From positions 496,001 through 560,000 of the forward strand of contig CAWBEX010000008.1 in assembly GCA_963787895.1 (NCBI GenBank): a DNA stretch of 64,000 bases, read 5' to 3'. Below are positions 43,365-52,929 of the stretch, one piece after another. Source of the DNA: Anderseniella sp963787895 (lineage in GTDB: Bacteria > Pseudomonadota > Alphaproteobacteria > Rhizobiales > Aestuariivirgaceae). The notes beneath the pieces were generated by a model. That model had not been told where the DNA came from, made no database searches, and worked only from the letters and a program-made list of their open reading frames with translations. The translations under genes were made by a program, and so were the position numbers. Position 1 is the stretch's first letter; every line of letters begins with the position of its first letter.

Positions 43365-45199
43365 TTAGTGCGTCGAGTCGAGGATGGTCTTGCCACTCGG
43401 GATACGAACTTCGTCGACCATGTCCTGGATCTCCTTGGCTGGTGCCGGTGTCATCAGCGACACGACCACCATGGCGATCAGGCTGACCGGCATGCCGATG
43501 ATGCCGAAGCGCAGGTGGTCGATGCCGCAGCCATGGTGTCATGCCGGCCGGCAAAGACCATGTAGAGGTACCAGGAGCCGACAGCGAAGCCGACAACCAT
43601 GCCGGCAATCGCGCCTGCCGTGTTGGCCCGTTTCCACCAGACGCCGAGCACCAGCGGGAAGAACAGGCCGGAGCAGGCGAAGCAGAACGCCCAGGCCACC
43701 GCACCGAGGATACCGGTCAGCTTCAGCGATGCGACGAACGCCGCCAGCAACACCGATGACCAGCAGCAGCACGCGAGCCACGATCAGACGCGTCTTGGTG
43801 TCTGCCTTCGGGTCGATGATCTTGTAGTACAGATCGTGCGACAGGGCGTTGGCGATGGCCAGCAGCAGACCGTCAGCGGTCGACATGGCGGCAGCCAGGC
43901 CACCGGCAGCCACCAGGCCGGAGATCACGTAGGGCAGGCCTGCGATTTCCGGCGTGGCCAGCACGACGATGTCGGGTCGCATGAAGAACTCGTTGATCTG
44001 CACGATACCGTCACCGTTGACTGATCGACAACGGCGAGCATGCCCACCGCCGTCCAGTTCTTCACCCACTCCAGGTTCTGCACTTCCTCAATCGACTTGC
44101 CGATGACCGCTGTGGCCAGGTTCGGATCGAGCAGCTGCAGCTTGGTCAGCGTGGCCAGAGCCGGCGCCGTGAAGTACAGCAGGAAGATGAAGAACAGCGA
44201 CCAGGCCACCGACTGGCGCGCAGCACGCACCGACGGCGTGGTGAAGTAGCGCATCAGGATGTGCGGCAGCGAGGCCGTACCGGCCATCATGCAGATGGCC
44301 AGCGTGACGAACTTCCAGCTCGAGCCGCCTTCAGGTGCGTTGTGCGGCGTGGTCAGGACGCTGACAGCCCGGCGATCGCTTCTGCGCGCCGGCTTCAGAC
44401 CCGTACCTGGTGCTCTCCAGTTCGGCGATGCGCTGCAACCGCATCACCGTAGACGAAGTGCGGAATGATGCCGAAGCCCTGCTTGTTGGACATCCAGATG
44501 ATCGGCACCAGGTAGGCGATGATCAGCACGATGTACTGGGCCACCTGGGTCCAGGTCACGCCGCGCATGCCGCCCAGCATCGAGCAGAGCAGGATGCCGA
44601 GCAGGCCGAACCAGACGCCAACCTCGAACGGAATGCCGAGCGCCCGCGACAGCGATGGTGCCGGTCGCGTTGATCTGCGCCGTCACGTAGGTGAACGAGG
44701 CCACCACCAGAACGATCACAGCGCAAGAAGCGGGCAGGTTGCCGCCATAGCGCGTGCCGATGAAGTCCGGCACCGTGTAGCAGCCGAACTTGCGCAGGTA
44801 CGGCGCCATCAGCGAGTTGACCAGCACGTAGCCGCCGGTCCAGCCGACGACGAAGCCGAGATACGGATAACCGCCGAAGTAGATGCCGCCGGCCAGCGCC
44901 ACGAACGATGCACCGGACATCCAGTCGGCCGCCGTCGCCATGCCGTTGTAGAGGGCCGGCACCTCGCGGCCCGCCACGTAGTAGGCATCGACCTGCGTGG
45001 TGCGCGACAGCCAGCCGATGAGCGCATAAATCGCGATGGTGAACATCAGGAAGCCGATGCCGATGGCCCTGGCGCCCATGCCCATCGACTCGAGGATTGC
45101 CATGAATGCGAAGAACAGCAGGAAACCACCAGTGTACATCGCGTAGATCTTGCCAAGATTATCGATAAAATTGGCAGATTTCTTTGTTTCAGTAACCAT
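43365..45199 (-). pseudogene. Sodium:solute symporter (ActP-like), broken into several frames
   Basis: Starting MVTETKKSANFIDNLGKIYA at 45199, an SSS-family transporter can be followed to a stop at 43365 only by changing frame about five times. Successive pieces are GYPYLGFVVGWTGGYVLVNS; GVTWTQVAQYIVLIIAYLVP; SLPHILMRYFTTPSVRAARQ; LPYVISGLVAAGGLAAAMST with ADGLLLAIANALSHDL; and SGLFFPLVLGVWWKRANTAG. The total length (~611 codons) equals that of intact homologues, so the breaks are small indels, not deletions. It lies 14 bp after DUF4212, its usual partner. Third positions are markedly more G/C-rich than in neighbours. Confidence 0.82.
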
Positions 45200-45213
45200 T
45201 TACTTGCCCCTTG

Positions 45214-45474
45214 TTATTCGCCAACGCCGAATTCGTCGTCGATCGCGTCCTGGCGCCAGTTCTGCGCCCAGATCAGCACGACGAAGGCGATGAGCGAGCC
45301 CTGGACGCACATGTAGTAGCCCAGCGGGAAGCCGAGGAACGACATGGAATTCAAGCTAGAAGCCATGTACGGCAGAATGATCCCGAAGAGCACCCACAAT
45401 GCCAGCACCACATAGGTGAGGTTGCGGGTTTTTTCCCAATGTCGTTGTCTGGATTGTGAAGATGCTTCAGACAT
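45214..45474 (-). CDS. DUF4212 small membrane subunit
   Basis: 86 residues from ATG 45474 with AGGAGGAG upstream. Two hydrophobic helices (LTYVVLALWVLFGIILPYMA; GYYMCVQGSLIAFVVLIWAQ) and the C-terminal NWRQDAIDDEFGV are the DUF4212 signature. It is found directly before ActP-like symporters and thought to be their small accessory subunit. Intact, unlike the symporter behind it. Confidence 0.9.
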   Translation of the reverse strand: MSEASSQSRQRHWEKTRNLTYVVLALWVLFGIILPYMASSLNSMSFLGFPLGYYMCVQGSLIAFVVLIWAQNWRQDAIDDEFGVGE

Positions 45475-45691
45475 GTTTATCTCCTCCTCAGAACGTGCAA
45501 AGATTGGCACGCACTCCTTTAACTTGCCCTTTTTTGGAGCGTCTGCGCAATTTAAACTTAAGAATGACCCCCATTCAGCCGCTGCTGAGGTTGGCGATAC
45601 CCGATGGCAGGGCTCACAAAAAGCCACGGTTTGGGCGGGAAGGGCCAGTTTGCTGGGTGATTTGATCAATAAGGCGATATCCACAGGAAAC

Positions 45692-46318
45692 ATGGTGGTG
45701 TCCGCGCTGTCGTTCCGGCGCCGCGGCGGGCCAATCGATTCGCTGGCCAAGCTTGAGCAGTTCGCTGCATCGCGGGCGGCGTTCGTGACGCAGAAGAAGC
45801 TGTACGGGTATCTGAAGACCAGAATGGGAACTTCGTGGCCAAAGGTGTTTGGAGACGCGCAGTTCAAGAAGTCGATCAACATAGCGGCAGCACAGATATT
45901 CGCTGCGAGCCTGTCCGACATTACCATCCATACCGTTGCGGTCGCGTTTTCGGGATCCGCCGTCCCCGACGCTTCCAGGAGTGCCCTTGCCCGGCAGATA
46001 TACAACCATGGCCTTGCCGAGAACGAGGCCGTTACATCGGCCCACGGCCTCGACCATGAAGCGGCCCGTGCTGAGTTTGCCCGGCGGCTGGAAGGAACTG
46101 ACTGGAATCTAGGTGCGATGTTGCCGGGCAACTTCAACCGAAGCCCCGCAGCACTTCTCAAGTGGGCGCCGATTGCCGACGGGCTCAAGCAATATGACGG
46201 AGAAATCGTCGAGAACTCGATGAAGTTTGCCTGGATCGAGTTGCGCGAGGATTTTGCCCGCCGGGTTGACGGACCTGCATTGGTCCGGGAATTGTCTGGT
46301 GAGGCTGCCGCCGCTTGA
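45692..46318 (+). CDS. Hypothetical protein, partner of the DnaQ-CBS-DUF294 gene
   Basis: 208 residues from the ATG at 45692 (AGGAAA upstream; the frame is open further 5' but that overlaps the divergent DUF4212 start). Contains SLAKLEQFAASRAAFVTQKK, YGYLKTRMGTSWPKVFGDAQ and FNRSPAALLKWAPIADGLKQ. Mostly helical, soluble. Homologues are sometimes labelled esterase, but no catalytic serine motif is evident. It precedes the DUF294 gene by 80 bp and diverges from the symporter operon. Confidence 0.65.
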   Translation: MVVSALSFRRRGGPIDSLAKLEQFAASRAAFVTQKKLYGYLKTRMGTSWPKVFGDAQFKKSINIAAAQIFAASLSDITIHTVAVAFSGSAVPDASRSALARQIYNHGLAENEAVTSAHGLDHEAARAEFARRLEGTDWNLGAMLPGNFNRSPAALLKWAPIADGLKQYDGEIVENSMKFAWIELREDFARRVDGPALVRELSGEAAAA

Positions 46319-46398
46319 TTTTTCGCAAGGCGCCGTGGCCCGGTTGGCGCTAGAAACGTTGCCCAGCAGTTCCGTGCTTCAGGAGGGCGCCGGCCAAA

Positions 46399-48531
46399 AT
46401 GTCTTTCACCGTGCAAAGGACCGGGCTGTCGGGTCTGCCATTGGCCATGGTGCCGGTCGTCGTGATGGATACAGAGACCACGGGCCTCAGGGTTTCCGAG
46501 GACAGGGTCATCGAGATTGGCGCGATCCGCGTCACCGATGGCGAAGCCCGGCGCGAGGAGGACTTCTCGCGGCTGATCAATCCGCAGGTGCCGATCGCGA
46601 CAGCGTCCACCGCCATCCATGCCATCACTGATGCCGATGTCGCCGATGCCGAGCCGTTCAGACCAGTGATGGAGGCCTTCTCCCGATGGTGCGGCAACAA
46701 GGTTGTGCTGGGCTACTCGACTGGTTTCGACTTGGGTATCCTGAAGGCCGAGCATGACCGCCACGGCATGAAATGGAATGCGCCGCGCAGTCTCGACGTG
46801 CGCCATCTTGTGCAACTGCTGGCGCCGGAATTACCCGACCAGTCGCTCGACATGGCGGCCGGCTGGCTGGGCGTCAAGTTCGGTGAACGCCACCGGGCAT
46901 TGGCAGATGCCGAACTGACCTTGCATGTGTTCCAGCGGCTGATCCCCAGGCTGAAGCAGAAGGGTATCGTGACCCTGTCGCAAGCCGAGAGGGCCTGCCT
47001 GTCACTCGGCTCGCGGCTGACGACGGAAACCCAGGCGGGCTGGCACGACGTGGTGCGGACTGACCGCACCAGGCCGGCAGCGGTCAGCGAGTACATGCGC
47101 ATCGACAGCTATCCCTACCGCCACCGGGTGTACGACGTGATGCATACCTCGCCGTTGTTGATGGACCCTGATGCTCAGGTCAAGATGGCCCTTGCCGAGA
47201 TGATGGAGAAGCAGATCAGTTCGGTATTCGTCAACCCGCTTGAGGCCGGCGGACCACACGGTATCCTGACCGAGAGGGACGTGCTGCGCGGCATCAATGC
47301 AAGCGGCGCTGCGGTCCTGTCGAAGCCGGTCCGCTCACTGACCAGGTTTCCGCTGGTGGCGATCAACCAGGACGAGTTCGTCTACCGCGCCGTGACAACC
47401 ATGGCTGTAGGCGGGTTCCGCCATCTCGGCGTTGTCGATGATGCCGGCAATCTGACCGGTGCGCTGAGTGCGCGCGACCTGCTGAAACAGCGGGCGGGTG
47501 GCGCGGTGCTGCTGGACAACAGCATAGATCAGGCGCGCACCCCAGCCGAGCTTGGCAAGGTGTGGGCGGGGCTCACGACCGTGGTGCGAGGGCTGGTTAC
47601 GGAAGAGGTCGACTCGCGCGATATTGCATCGGTGGTATCTCGTGAACTGAGGGCTTTGACCGCGCGGGCATGCGCGCTCGCCGAGGAGCAGATGAAGGCC
47701 GCGGGCAAAGGCAAACCGCCGCAACGCTACGCGATGTTCGTGATCGGCTCCGGCGGGCGCGGCGAAAGCTTGCTGGCGATGGACCAGGACAATGCCATCA
47801 TCTATGAGCAGGGAGACGAAGATGACCCTGTAGATGCATGGTTCGCGCAACTTGGCCAGATCGTGGCCGATACGCTCAACGATGCCGGTGTGGCCTATTG
47901 CAAGGGCAACATCATGGCGTCGCATCCGGCGTGGCGAAAGGATGCGGCTCGGTGGCGGGCTACCGTATCGGAGTGGCTCACCAAGTCCCGGCCCGATGAC
48001 ATTCTGGATTCCGACATCTTCTTCGACGCGGTCGGTGTGCATGGCCACCAGCCGCTGGTGGACGGGCTGGTTCAGGACGCCATTGCTGCTGCGAGCGAGG
48101 CGAAAGACTTCCTGCGCGCCATGGGTTTGCGGGCCGGACATTTTGAGTCACCAGTGGGATGGTTGGGACGCTTCAAGCTCGACGATGGGCGGATCGACCT
48201 CAAAAAGTGCGGACTGCTGCCGCTGTTCTCGTGCGCACGGGTGCTGGCGCTGCGCCACGGCCTGACTGTCCGGTCGACGCCGAGGCGGCTGGCTGTGGCA
48301 CGTGAAATGAACGTCGAAGGCGCACACGTCATCGAAGACCTGCTAGAAGCGCACCGGGTAATTATGGATGCGATCCTGCGTCAGCAATTGCGGGATATCG
48401 AGGCCGGGCTGAAGCTAGGCAACAAGGTGGATCCGATGCAGCTGGACAGCTTGCATCTCCAGCAATTGCGCTGGGCAGTCGATCAGGTGCCAAGGATACG
48501 CGATCTGCTGGGACTGCCAACCTTCGGCTGA
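46399..48531 (+). CDS. DnaQ-like exonuclease / CBS pair / DUF294 nucleotidyltransferase fusion
   Basis: 710 residues. Residues ~18-190 form a DEDD exonuclease (VVVMDTETTGLRVSEDRVIE with Asp-Glu; then FDLGILKAEHD; HRALADAELT). Residues ~240-365 are two CBS modules (MHTSPLLMDPDAQVKMALAE; GILTERDVLRGINAS; GGFRHLGVVDD). The rest is DUF294: FVIGSGGRGESLLAMDQDNA gives the GSxxR and DxD of a GlnD-type nucleotidyltransferase, followed by DUF294_C. Such proteins are often encoded next to ActP-like symporters and are thought to regulate them in response to nucleotides. Here it diverges from that operon. Confidence 0.88.
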   Translation: MSFTVQRTGLSGLPLAMVPVVVMDTETTGLRVSEDRVIEIGAIRVTDGEARREEDFSRLINPQVPIATASTAIHAITDADVADAEPFRPVMEAFSRWCGNKVVLGYSTGFDLGILKAEHDRHGMKWNAPRSLDVRHLVQLLAPELPDQSLDMAAGWLGVKFGERHRALADAELTLHVFQRLIPRLKQKGIVTLSQAERACLSLGSRLTTETQAGWHDVVRTDRTRPAAVSEYMRIDSYPYRHRVYDVMHTSPLLMDPDAQVKMALAEMMEKQISSVFVNPLEAGGPHGILTERDVLRGINASGAAVLSKPVRSLTRFPLVAINQDEFVYRAVTTMAVGGFRHLGVVDDAGNLTGALSARDLLKQRAGGAVLLDNSIDQARTPAELGKVWAGLTTVVRGLVTEEVDSRDIASVVSRELRALTARACALAEEQMKAAGKGKPPQRYAMFVIGSGGRGESLLAMDQDNAIIYEQGDEDDPVDAWFAQLGQIVADTLNDAGVAYCKGNIMASHPAWRKDAARWRATVSEWLTKSRPDDILDSDIFFDAVGVHGHQPLVDGLVQDAIAAASEAKDFLRAMGLRAGHFESPVGWLGRFKLDDGRIDLKKCGLLPLFSCARVLALRHGLTVRSTPRRLAVAREMNVEGAHVIEDLLEAHRVIMDAILRQQLRDIEAGLKLGNKVDPMQLDSLHLQQLRWAVDQVPRIRDLLGLPTFG

Positions 48532-49482
48532 CAGTTCTCGTCTCCCTGCCCTGGATCCAGAGAACACGATTGTCCACAATGTCACGTGGTGCGGAGCTGG
48601 CACTTCTACTTGCGGGCATTGGAGTATTTGTAGCGGTCAGTCACGTTTGGCCTCGTGGCCATCGGTTGCATAGTATCGCCCCTCTCTAAGCCACCGGCGT
48701 TGCCCTACTGCAGAAATGTGCTGACACTCGGTTCCGTAAACCACCAAGCCAAACTTGCGATAGGCCTCAGTCCATAGATCTTTGTCTTCGCGCCTTTGGC
48801 AAAGCCGCATGTGACTCTCATATGGTTTATATTCGCCTTAGAGATCAGGCATATTCTGTCTGGAGCCGAATATGCTCTTCACAAGCTGGCAAGTTTCCTT
48901 CTTGCACATGACAAATCGCAATCTGCTGATGGGCCAAACCAAATTCTCTTCTGAACACGAAAGCCGGCACATTATCCAACGGCACCCGCAAGGCGGCATT
49001 GCCGCGTCACGCTGTGACCTGGTGCTTCACGAATACATGCGCAAGTAGCACAATCGCAGGCAAGTAACGGGTAACGCGCCATCAACTTCCTCCCTCAACT
49101 CAATGATGCACTGGCTGTTCAACCGGCTGGAAAGCTTGGCTTCTAATTATGTTGCTGAGCACCGGGCCAAGTGACGCAAGCCCTACCGGCATCAGCATCA
49201 TGTGGTCAGCGAAAGCCATAAGATGTTTTGACCCAACACGGTCATGTGCCGCACTGCGCCGATCAGCACAAAGGGCGGATTCCTGACCTTCACCGCTCTG
49301 CAGCGAAATGTAAAAGGCTTCTGCCTGCCTGATGTACGGACCAATGATCCAGACATGCTGCGACATAAAATACCGCCAACACTGATCTGCATTAGTGCCC
49401 GCACTGAAATATCGTTGCATGGTGTTTCATGCATTGTCTTAGCGCCAGTCGGCGTAGAGATGCACGAAACAGGAGACGACAA
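48532..49482. other. 951-bp region without a convincing gene
   Basis: Short frames exist on both strands but none shows family features. The words GATCAGCACAAAGGGCGGATTC and similar, around 49250-49290, resemble the degenerate GCGGAC-type dispersed repeat. The stretch may be the decayed remains of a former gene. One long A/T-rich patch near 48820-48900 could hold a promoter. Confidence 0.35.
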
Positions 49483-49737
49483 ATGAAACGCCTATTCATA
49501 CCAGCACTGGCAGTCCTAATGACAGTTGCAGCAAGCAGCGTGTTTGCAGCTTCAGTTACCGACAAGATCAAGAGCATGAATACCGCGACCTATACGGTGA
49601 CGTTGGAAAATGATGAAATGTACATTTTTCCATCTGATTATGACCTGTCTGCGCTGAAGGCCGGTGAAGAGGTTGAAATCACCTTTGAAGCCACCGACGG
49701 AAAGAACCAGGCGACGGCTGTCAAATCATCGATGTAG
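49483..49737 (+). CDS. DUF1344 periplasmic protein
   Basis: 84 residues from MKRLFIPALAVLMTVAASSV (signal peptide, cleavage after VFA). The mature domain, VTDKIKSMNTATYTVTLEND, EMYIFPSDYDLSALKAGEEV, EITFEATDGKNQATAVKSS, is the DUF1344 family of small periplasmic beta proteins frequent in Hyphomicrobiales. Role unknown. A strong hairpin follows the stop. Confidence 0.9.
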   Translation: MKRLFIPALAVLMTVAASSVFAASVTDKIKSMNTATYTVTLENDEMYIFPSDYDLSALKAGEEVEITFEATDGKNQATAVKSSM

Positions 49738-49744
49738 GCAAAAC

Positions 49745-49782
49745 AATTGCCTGGTTGCCCAACACAGGTTGACCAGGCAATT
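49745..49782 (+). terminator. 11-bp perfect hairpin after DUF1344
   Basis: AATTGCCTGGT (49745-49755) pairs with ACCAGGCAATT (49772-49782) around a 16-base loop, 8 bp after the stop. No U run follows. Confidence 0.65.
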
Positions 49783-49894
49783 ACCATGTCTCGAAAACAA
49801 GTCGGTTACCGATCACAGGAAAGCCCTGTGACCTCAAGGCCCGTTTTTGAGTTCAACAAATGGTAGTCATAAAATTTTATAAAGAGACATAGAA

Positions 49895-50146
49895 ATGTAT
49901 GCGCTTTCTGAACCAAGTTCAAATGCCTGTCGCCAGACTCCGGGGGATGCATTGAACTTTGTTCTTGTACCAATTGCCCTGCTGGTAGCCTGCGCCGTTA
50001 TCAGCACTTCGATACTGATCAACGCCGAGATTCCGGTTGTACCCAATCTAAACGTGACGACTATACCGAAGACCGACATGAACTGGCCACTAAAGGGCCT
50101 GATGACTTCGGATGCTTGTGGCTATCGCCAGTGTGACAGCATTTGA
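49895..50146 (+). CDS. Small single-span membrane protein, hypothetical
   Basis: 83 residues with one hydrophobic helix (ALNFVLVPIALLVACAVIST) and a C-terminal MTSDACGYRQCDSI containing two Cys. The layout suggests an inner-membrane protein with a short periplasmic tail. No family recognised. Confidence 0.5.
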   Translation: MYALSEPSSNACRQTPGDALNFVLVPIALLVACAVISTSILINAEIPVVPNLNVTTIPKTDMNWPLKGLMTSDACGYRQCDSI

Positions 50147-50356
50147 ATGAATGGGCCCGACAGAAAACAAGCAGTTTTAAGAGCAATACCTGCCAGGTTA
50201 CCATGTGAGGCGGTCACATTTGTTCGCAACCTGGGATTTGTTTTCGCCATTCTTGATAACAATGAACAGCCGGGTCATCTCGATAAGGCAGCCACTCCCT
50301 CGGACCGGCCTTCCTGAAGATAGATTGTCAATAAGACGTTAAAAGACGCAAACTTC

Positions 50357-50626
50357 GTGCCACTTGATTTCCCAAACCCGAGTCGCAGTTACGATGAATC
50401 CCGGCGCAGCATCCGATTCTCAGGATACGACGGGGCGTTTGAGATTCCATTCAGTATCGATGTCGATGCGCTTCCCATGCAGCATGACAATTGCCAGCAT
50501 TCTGGAGAAGACGACTATCTTTCGGCTTTTGATTACTCTCGTAAGTCAATTCAGGATGTAGCGTGCGAGGCGTATTCTCATGGCCACAAGGAGATCTATT
50601 TACTGAAGGCAAGCGATTTCATATAG
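50357..50626 (+). CDS. DUF1488 family protein
   Basis: 89 residues from a GTG. MPLDFPNPSRSYDESRRSIR, FSGYDGAFEIPFSIDVDALP matches the DUF1488 pattern (FPN.SRSYD..R..(V/I)RF.GYD). Small soluble protein, role unknown. The C-terminus is intact. Confidence 0.78.
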   Translation: MPLDFPNPSRSYDESRRSIRFSGYDGAFEIPFSIDVDALPMQHDNCQHSGEDDYLSAFDYSRKSIQDVACEAYSHGHKEIYLLKASDFI

Positions 50627-50704
50627 CGAAGGCAAGCAGTGAATGCCGACAAAACTAGTCTCGGGACGCTCGGTGCTTATTGCATTTCGGAGAAAGCCAA
50701 GAGG

Positions 50705-51025
50705 CTATGCGCCGAGGGTCCTGGATCTTCTGCGCCATTCTCTTTTCTCCTCAGGTAGCTGTCCCCTGACATCCACATGCACCGCTTCTGCCAATTGATC
50801 TACTGTCTTGCTCGAAATCCGGATTTCCAGAAGCCGACCGTCATCTGTTCGCGGTTGTAGATCAGCGAGATCAAATATTGCACCTAGTATGCTGGCGGAC
50901 GAGCGGATTTCACCGTTGCAGGTTACTCCGGCATGTTGCGTGAGGTATCCATCAAAATCATAGTAGGCCCCTGGCAATATCCTTGCCATGTTGTACAAGC
51001 GTACCCTCACCAGATATTCCACCAA
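50705..51025 (-). CDS. Hypothetical protein
   Basis: 106 residues: MVEYLVRVRLYNMARILPGA, YYDFDGYLTQHAGVTCNGEI. A short mixed alpha/beta protein with a basic C-terminal end (EEKREWRRRSRTLGA). It follows another small minus-strand frame by 9 bp, so the two may be co-transcribed. Family not recognised. Confidence 0.45.
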   Translation of the reverse strand: MVEYLVRVRLYNMARILPGAYYDFDGYLTQHAGVTCNGEIRSSASILGAIFDLADLQPRTDDGRLLEIRISSKTVDQLAEAVHVDVRGQLPEEKREWRRRSRTLGA

Positions 51026-51034
51026 GGTATTCCG

Positions 51035-51331
51035 TCATTTCACACTATTCCTTCCAGCTTTGCCTGATGCACTCCGCTCAGCGTCTGCTCTGATTGCTGC
51101 GCCCAGTTCGTCACTGTCCACCGGAAACACCTGGGTCTTGCCTGTGCCGGCCGACAGTGCAGGGACGTGAAGCATGGTTGACGAGCGCCGATATGCCACA
51201 AAAGACAGCCCGGGGATTTCATCGTCCACAACTACAAGTCGATAGGTACCAGCTGGCTGTGGTCCATCCATCGGTGACAGATTGAACTGGTGCTGGAAAG
51301 TGACAGTGCTTTCGTTGGTACGCGAAGTCAT
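51035..51331 (-). CDS. Hypothetical protein
   Basis: About 98 residues from MTSRTNESTVTFQHQFNLSP (AGAAGG upstream). Contains GTYRLVVVDDEIPGLSFVAY and RSSTMLHVPALSAGTGKTQV, a beta-rich soluble protein with a helical C-terminus. Same strand as and just upstream of the 50705-51025 gene. Family not recognised. Confidence 0.5.
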   Translation of the reverse strand: MTSRTNESTVTFQHQFNLSPMDGPQPAGTYRLVVVDDEIPGLSFVAYRRSSTMLHVPALSAGTGKTQVFPVDSDELGAAIRADAERSASGKAGRNSVK

Positions 51332-51405
51332 GCCTTCTGTCTCACTGCCTCTTGCTTCCACCCCCCGACAGACACCATGCCTGTGGAAAGTGTAGGCTGC
51401 TTCAA

Positions 51406-51642
51406 CTAGTTGCGGCGCACGGAATTTCCGCCATTCACTATCCCGTTGATCAATACTGATACTACCTTATGCAAATCTGCTTTTTCGCTCCCGGCAGGTA
51501 TGTTTTCGTGGGCAGCAGCGGCGTCTTTCAGAACACCAAGAATCTCGTGCTCTGGAAGAATCTTTCGGTCGTTCAATGCCAACAGAAGAGACTCCAGAAT
51601 TGACAGCGCAATGATACCTGAAAAATCTCTTGGCTCTGACAT
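51406..51642 (-). CDS. Small helical protein, hypothetical
   Basis: 78 residues: ALSILESLLLALNDRKILPE, HEILGVLKDAAAAHENIPAG, LHKVVSVLINGIVNGGNSVR. Amphipathic helices, no signal peptide. It diverges from the Crp-family gene. Similar short proteins occur in Hyphomicrobiales but no named family was recognised. Confidence 0.5.
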   Translation of the reverse strand: MSEPRDFSGIIALSILESLLLALNDRKILPEHEILGVLKDAAAAHENIPAGSEKADLHKVVSVLINGIVNGGNSVRRN

Positions 51643-51779
51643 ATGCGGTAGCCCCGGCTTTCATATTCGGTCTGTTGTTAAAGACTAACGAGGTTTCATA
51701 GTTTCACATTCTTGATTGATATGAACTGATCCAAAGCAGTTTCCCTGCCGTTTTTCTGATAAGGTTGTGTTTCGCTGGA

Positions 51780-52547
51780 ATGGTTATTCGGCCCACCTTA
51801 ACCGCAGAGGTTCCATTAATTGTGAGACAAGACAGCCCCCTTGCCCGAAAGCTGGGAACCTACGTGGTATTGTCCGAGGAAGAATTGCTTGTGCTCAGCA
51901 AACTTCATCAGCGGCGGCGAACACTCAAGGCCGGGCAGACTCTATTTCACCAGGGTGACCTAACACAATCCGCCTACATCCTGGCGAGTGGCTGGGCGTG
52001 TTCATACAAACTCATGCGTGATGGAACACGTCAGATTGTAGATTTTCAAATACCGGGGGATTTTTTGGGTTTGCGCAGCATTCTGTTCCGCACGGCAGAC
52101 CATAATATCGATGCGGTCACGCCAATCGAGGTTTCCGAAGTTTCGATGCATGAAATGATCGACTCGTTTACCAGAACGCCGCGACTGGCTACTGCTATTC
52201 TTTGGGCTGCTTCGCGAGATGAAGCGATGGTGGTGGAGCACCTGGTCAATCTGGGATGCCGGGACGCTTTCGAGCGGACAGCACACTTCTTGCTGGAACT
52301 CGGATCAAGGATGATCCTTGCGGGGCTTGGTACAACGAAAGGCTATCCCTGCCCGCTGTCCCAATATCTCCTCGCTGACGTCCTGGGGCTGAGTGCGGTC
52401 CATGTCAACCGGGTGCTGCGCCAACTGCGGGAAGACCGTCTGCTGACATTTCAGAAAGGCAATGTGACATTCGAGGATCTTGACCGACTGGTGGACTTGG
52501 CCGAATTTGATAAATCCTACCTCGATGATGGTCCGCTGCTCAGATAA
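51780..52547 (+). CDS. Crp/Fnr-family regulator without an iron-sulfur Cys cluster
   Basis: 255 residues from ATG 51780. A cNMP-binding fold (LKAGQTLFHQGDLTQSAYIL; QIVDFQIPGDFLGLRSILFR) and an HTH_Crp with QYLLADVLGLSAVHVNRVLR. No N-terminal CxxC cluster, unlike the FNR-type gene at 14655, so it does not sense oxygen through a [4Fe-4S] cluster. It resembles the large class of rhizobial Crp-like regulators. Target genes unknown. Confidence 0.88.
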   Translation: MVIRPTLTAEVPLIVRQDSPLARKLGTYVVLSEEELLVLSKLHQRRRTLKAGQTLFHQGDLTQSAYILASGWACSYKLMRDGTRQIVDFQIPGDFLGLRSILFRTADHNIDAVTPIEVSEVSMHEMIDSFTRTPRLATAILWAASRDEAMVVEHLVNLGCRDAFERTAHFLLELGSRMILAGLGTTKGYPCPLSQYLLADVLGLSAVHVNRVLRQLREDRLLTFQKGNVTFEDLDRLVDLAEFDKSYLDDGPLLR

Positions 52548-52734
52548 ATGGCAGAGCAAGCGTTAGCCTGGTCAGATTGTTTGCGTGGAGCAAGATGGAT
52601 CTCTAGAAGCCATAAAGTTGCTCTAACACTCTGGAAACGAACAGGTTAGTGATTTTTTGGTTAAATCAACCATTCTGATCTAGTGCCACCCCGGCAAGAA
52701 TTGCCGGAGTGGAGTCTGCTTTCGTGCCGCCGGA

Positions 52735-52929
52735 TCAGTTCAGCGCAAGCTTTGCCGCGTCCAGTTCCTTGATGCATTCAGCTTCATTCTTTGCTGTGTG
52801 GGCCTTCTCGGCAGCCTGGTAATGCTTCAAGGATGCGTCCTTCTTTGGACCGGTAGGCGCCTTGTCCCATGCGGACTTGACGGTCTTCATCTTCTCGGAT
52901 GCAGCGGACATATTGGTTGATTCAGACAT
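52735..52929 (-). CDS. Small helical protein, hypothetical
   Basis: 64 residues: MSESTNMSAASEKMKTVKSA, WDKAPTGPKKDASLKHYQAA, EKAHTAKNEAECIKELDAAK. A Lys/Ala/Glu-rich two-helix protein, soluble. A CCGGCAA-gaa-TTGCCGG hairpin lies 3' of the stop near 52688-52707. Similar short proteins are common in this group; function unknown. Confidence 0.6.
   Translation of the reverse strand: MSESTNMSAASEKMKTVKSAWDKAPTGPKKDASLKHYQAAEKAHTAKNEAECIKELDAAKLALN

Noticed and set aside
49100..49482. Minus-strand frames of 94-106 codons
   Set aside because: They overlap the degenerate dispersed repeat and the DUF1344 leader; the translation has no family pattern.
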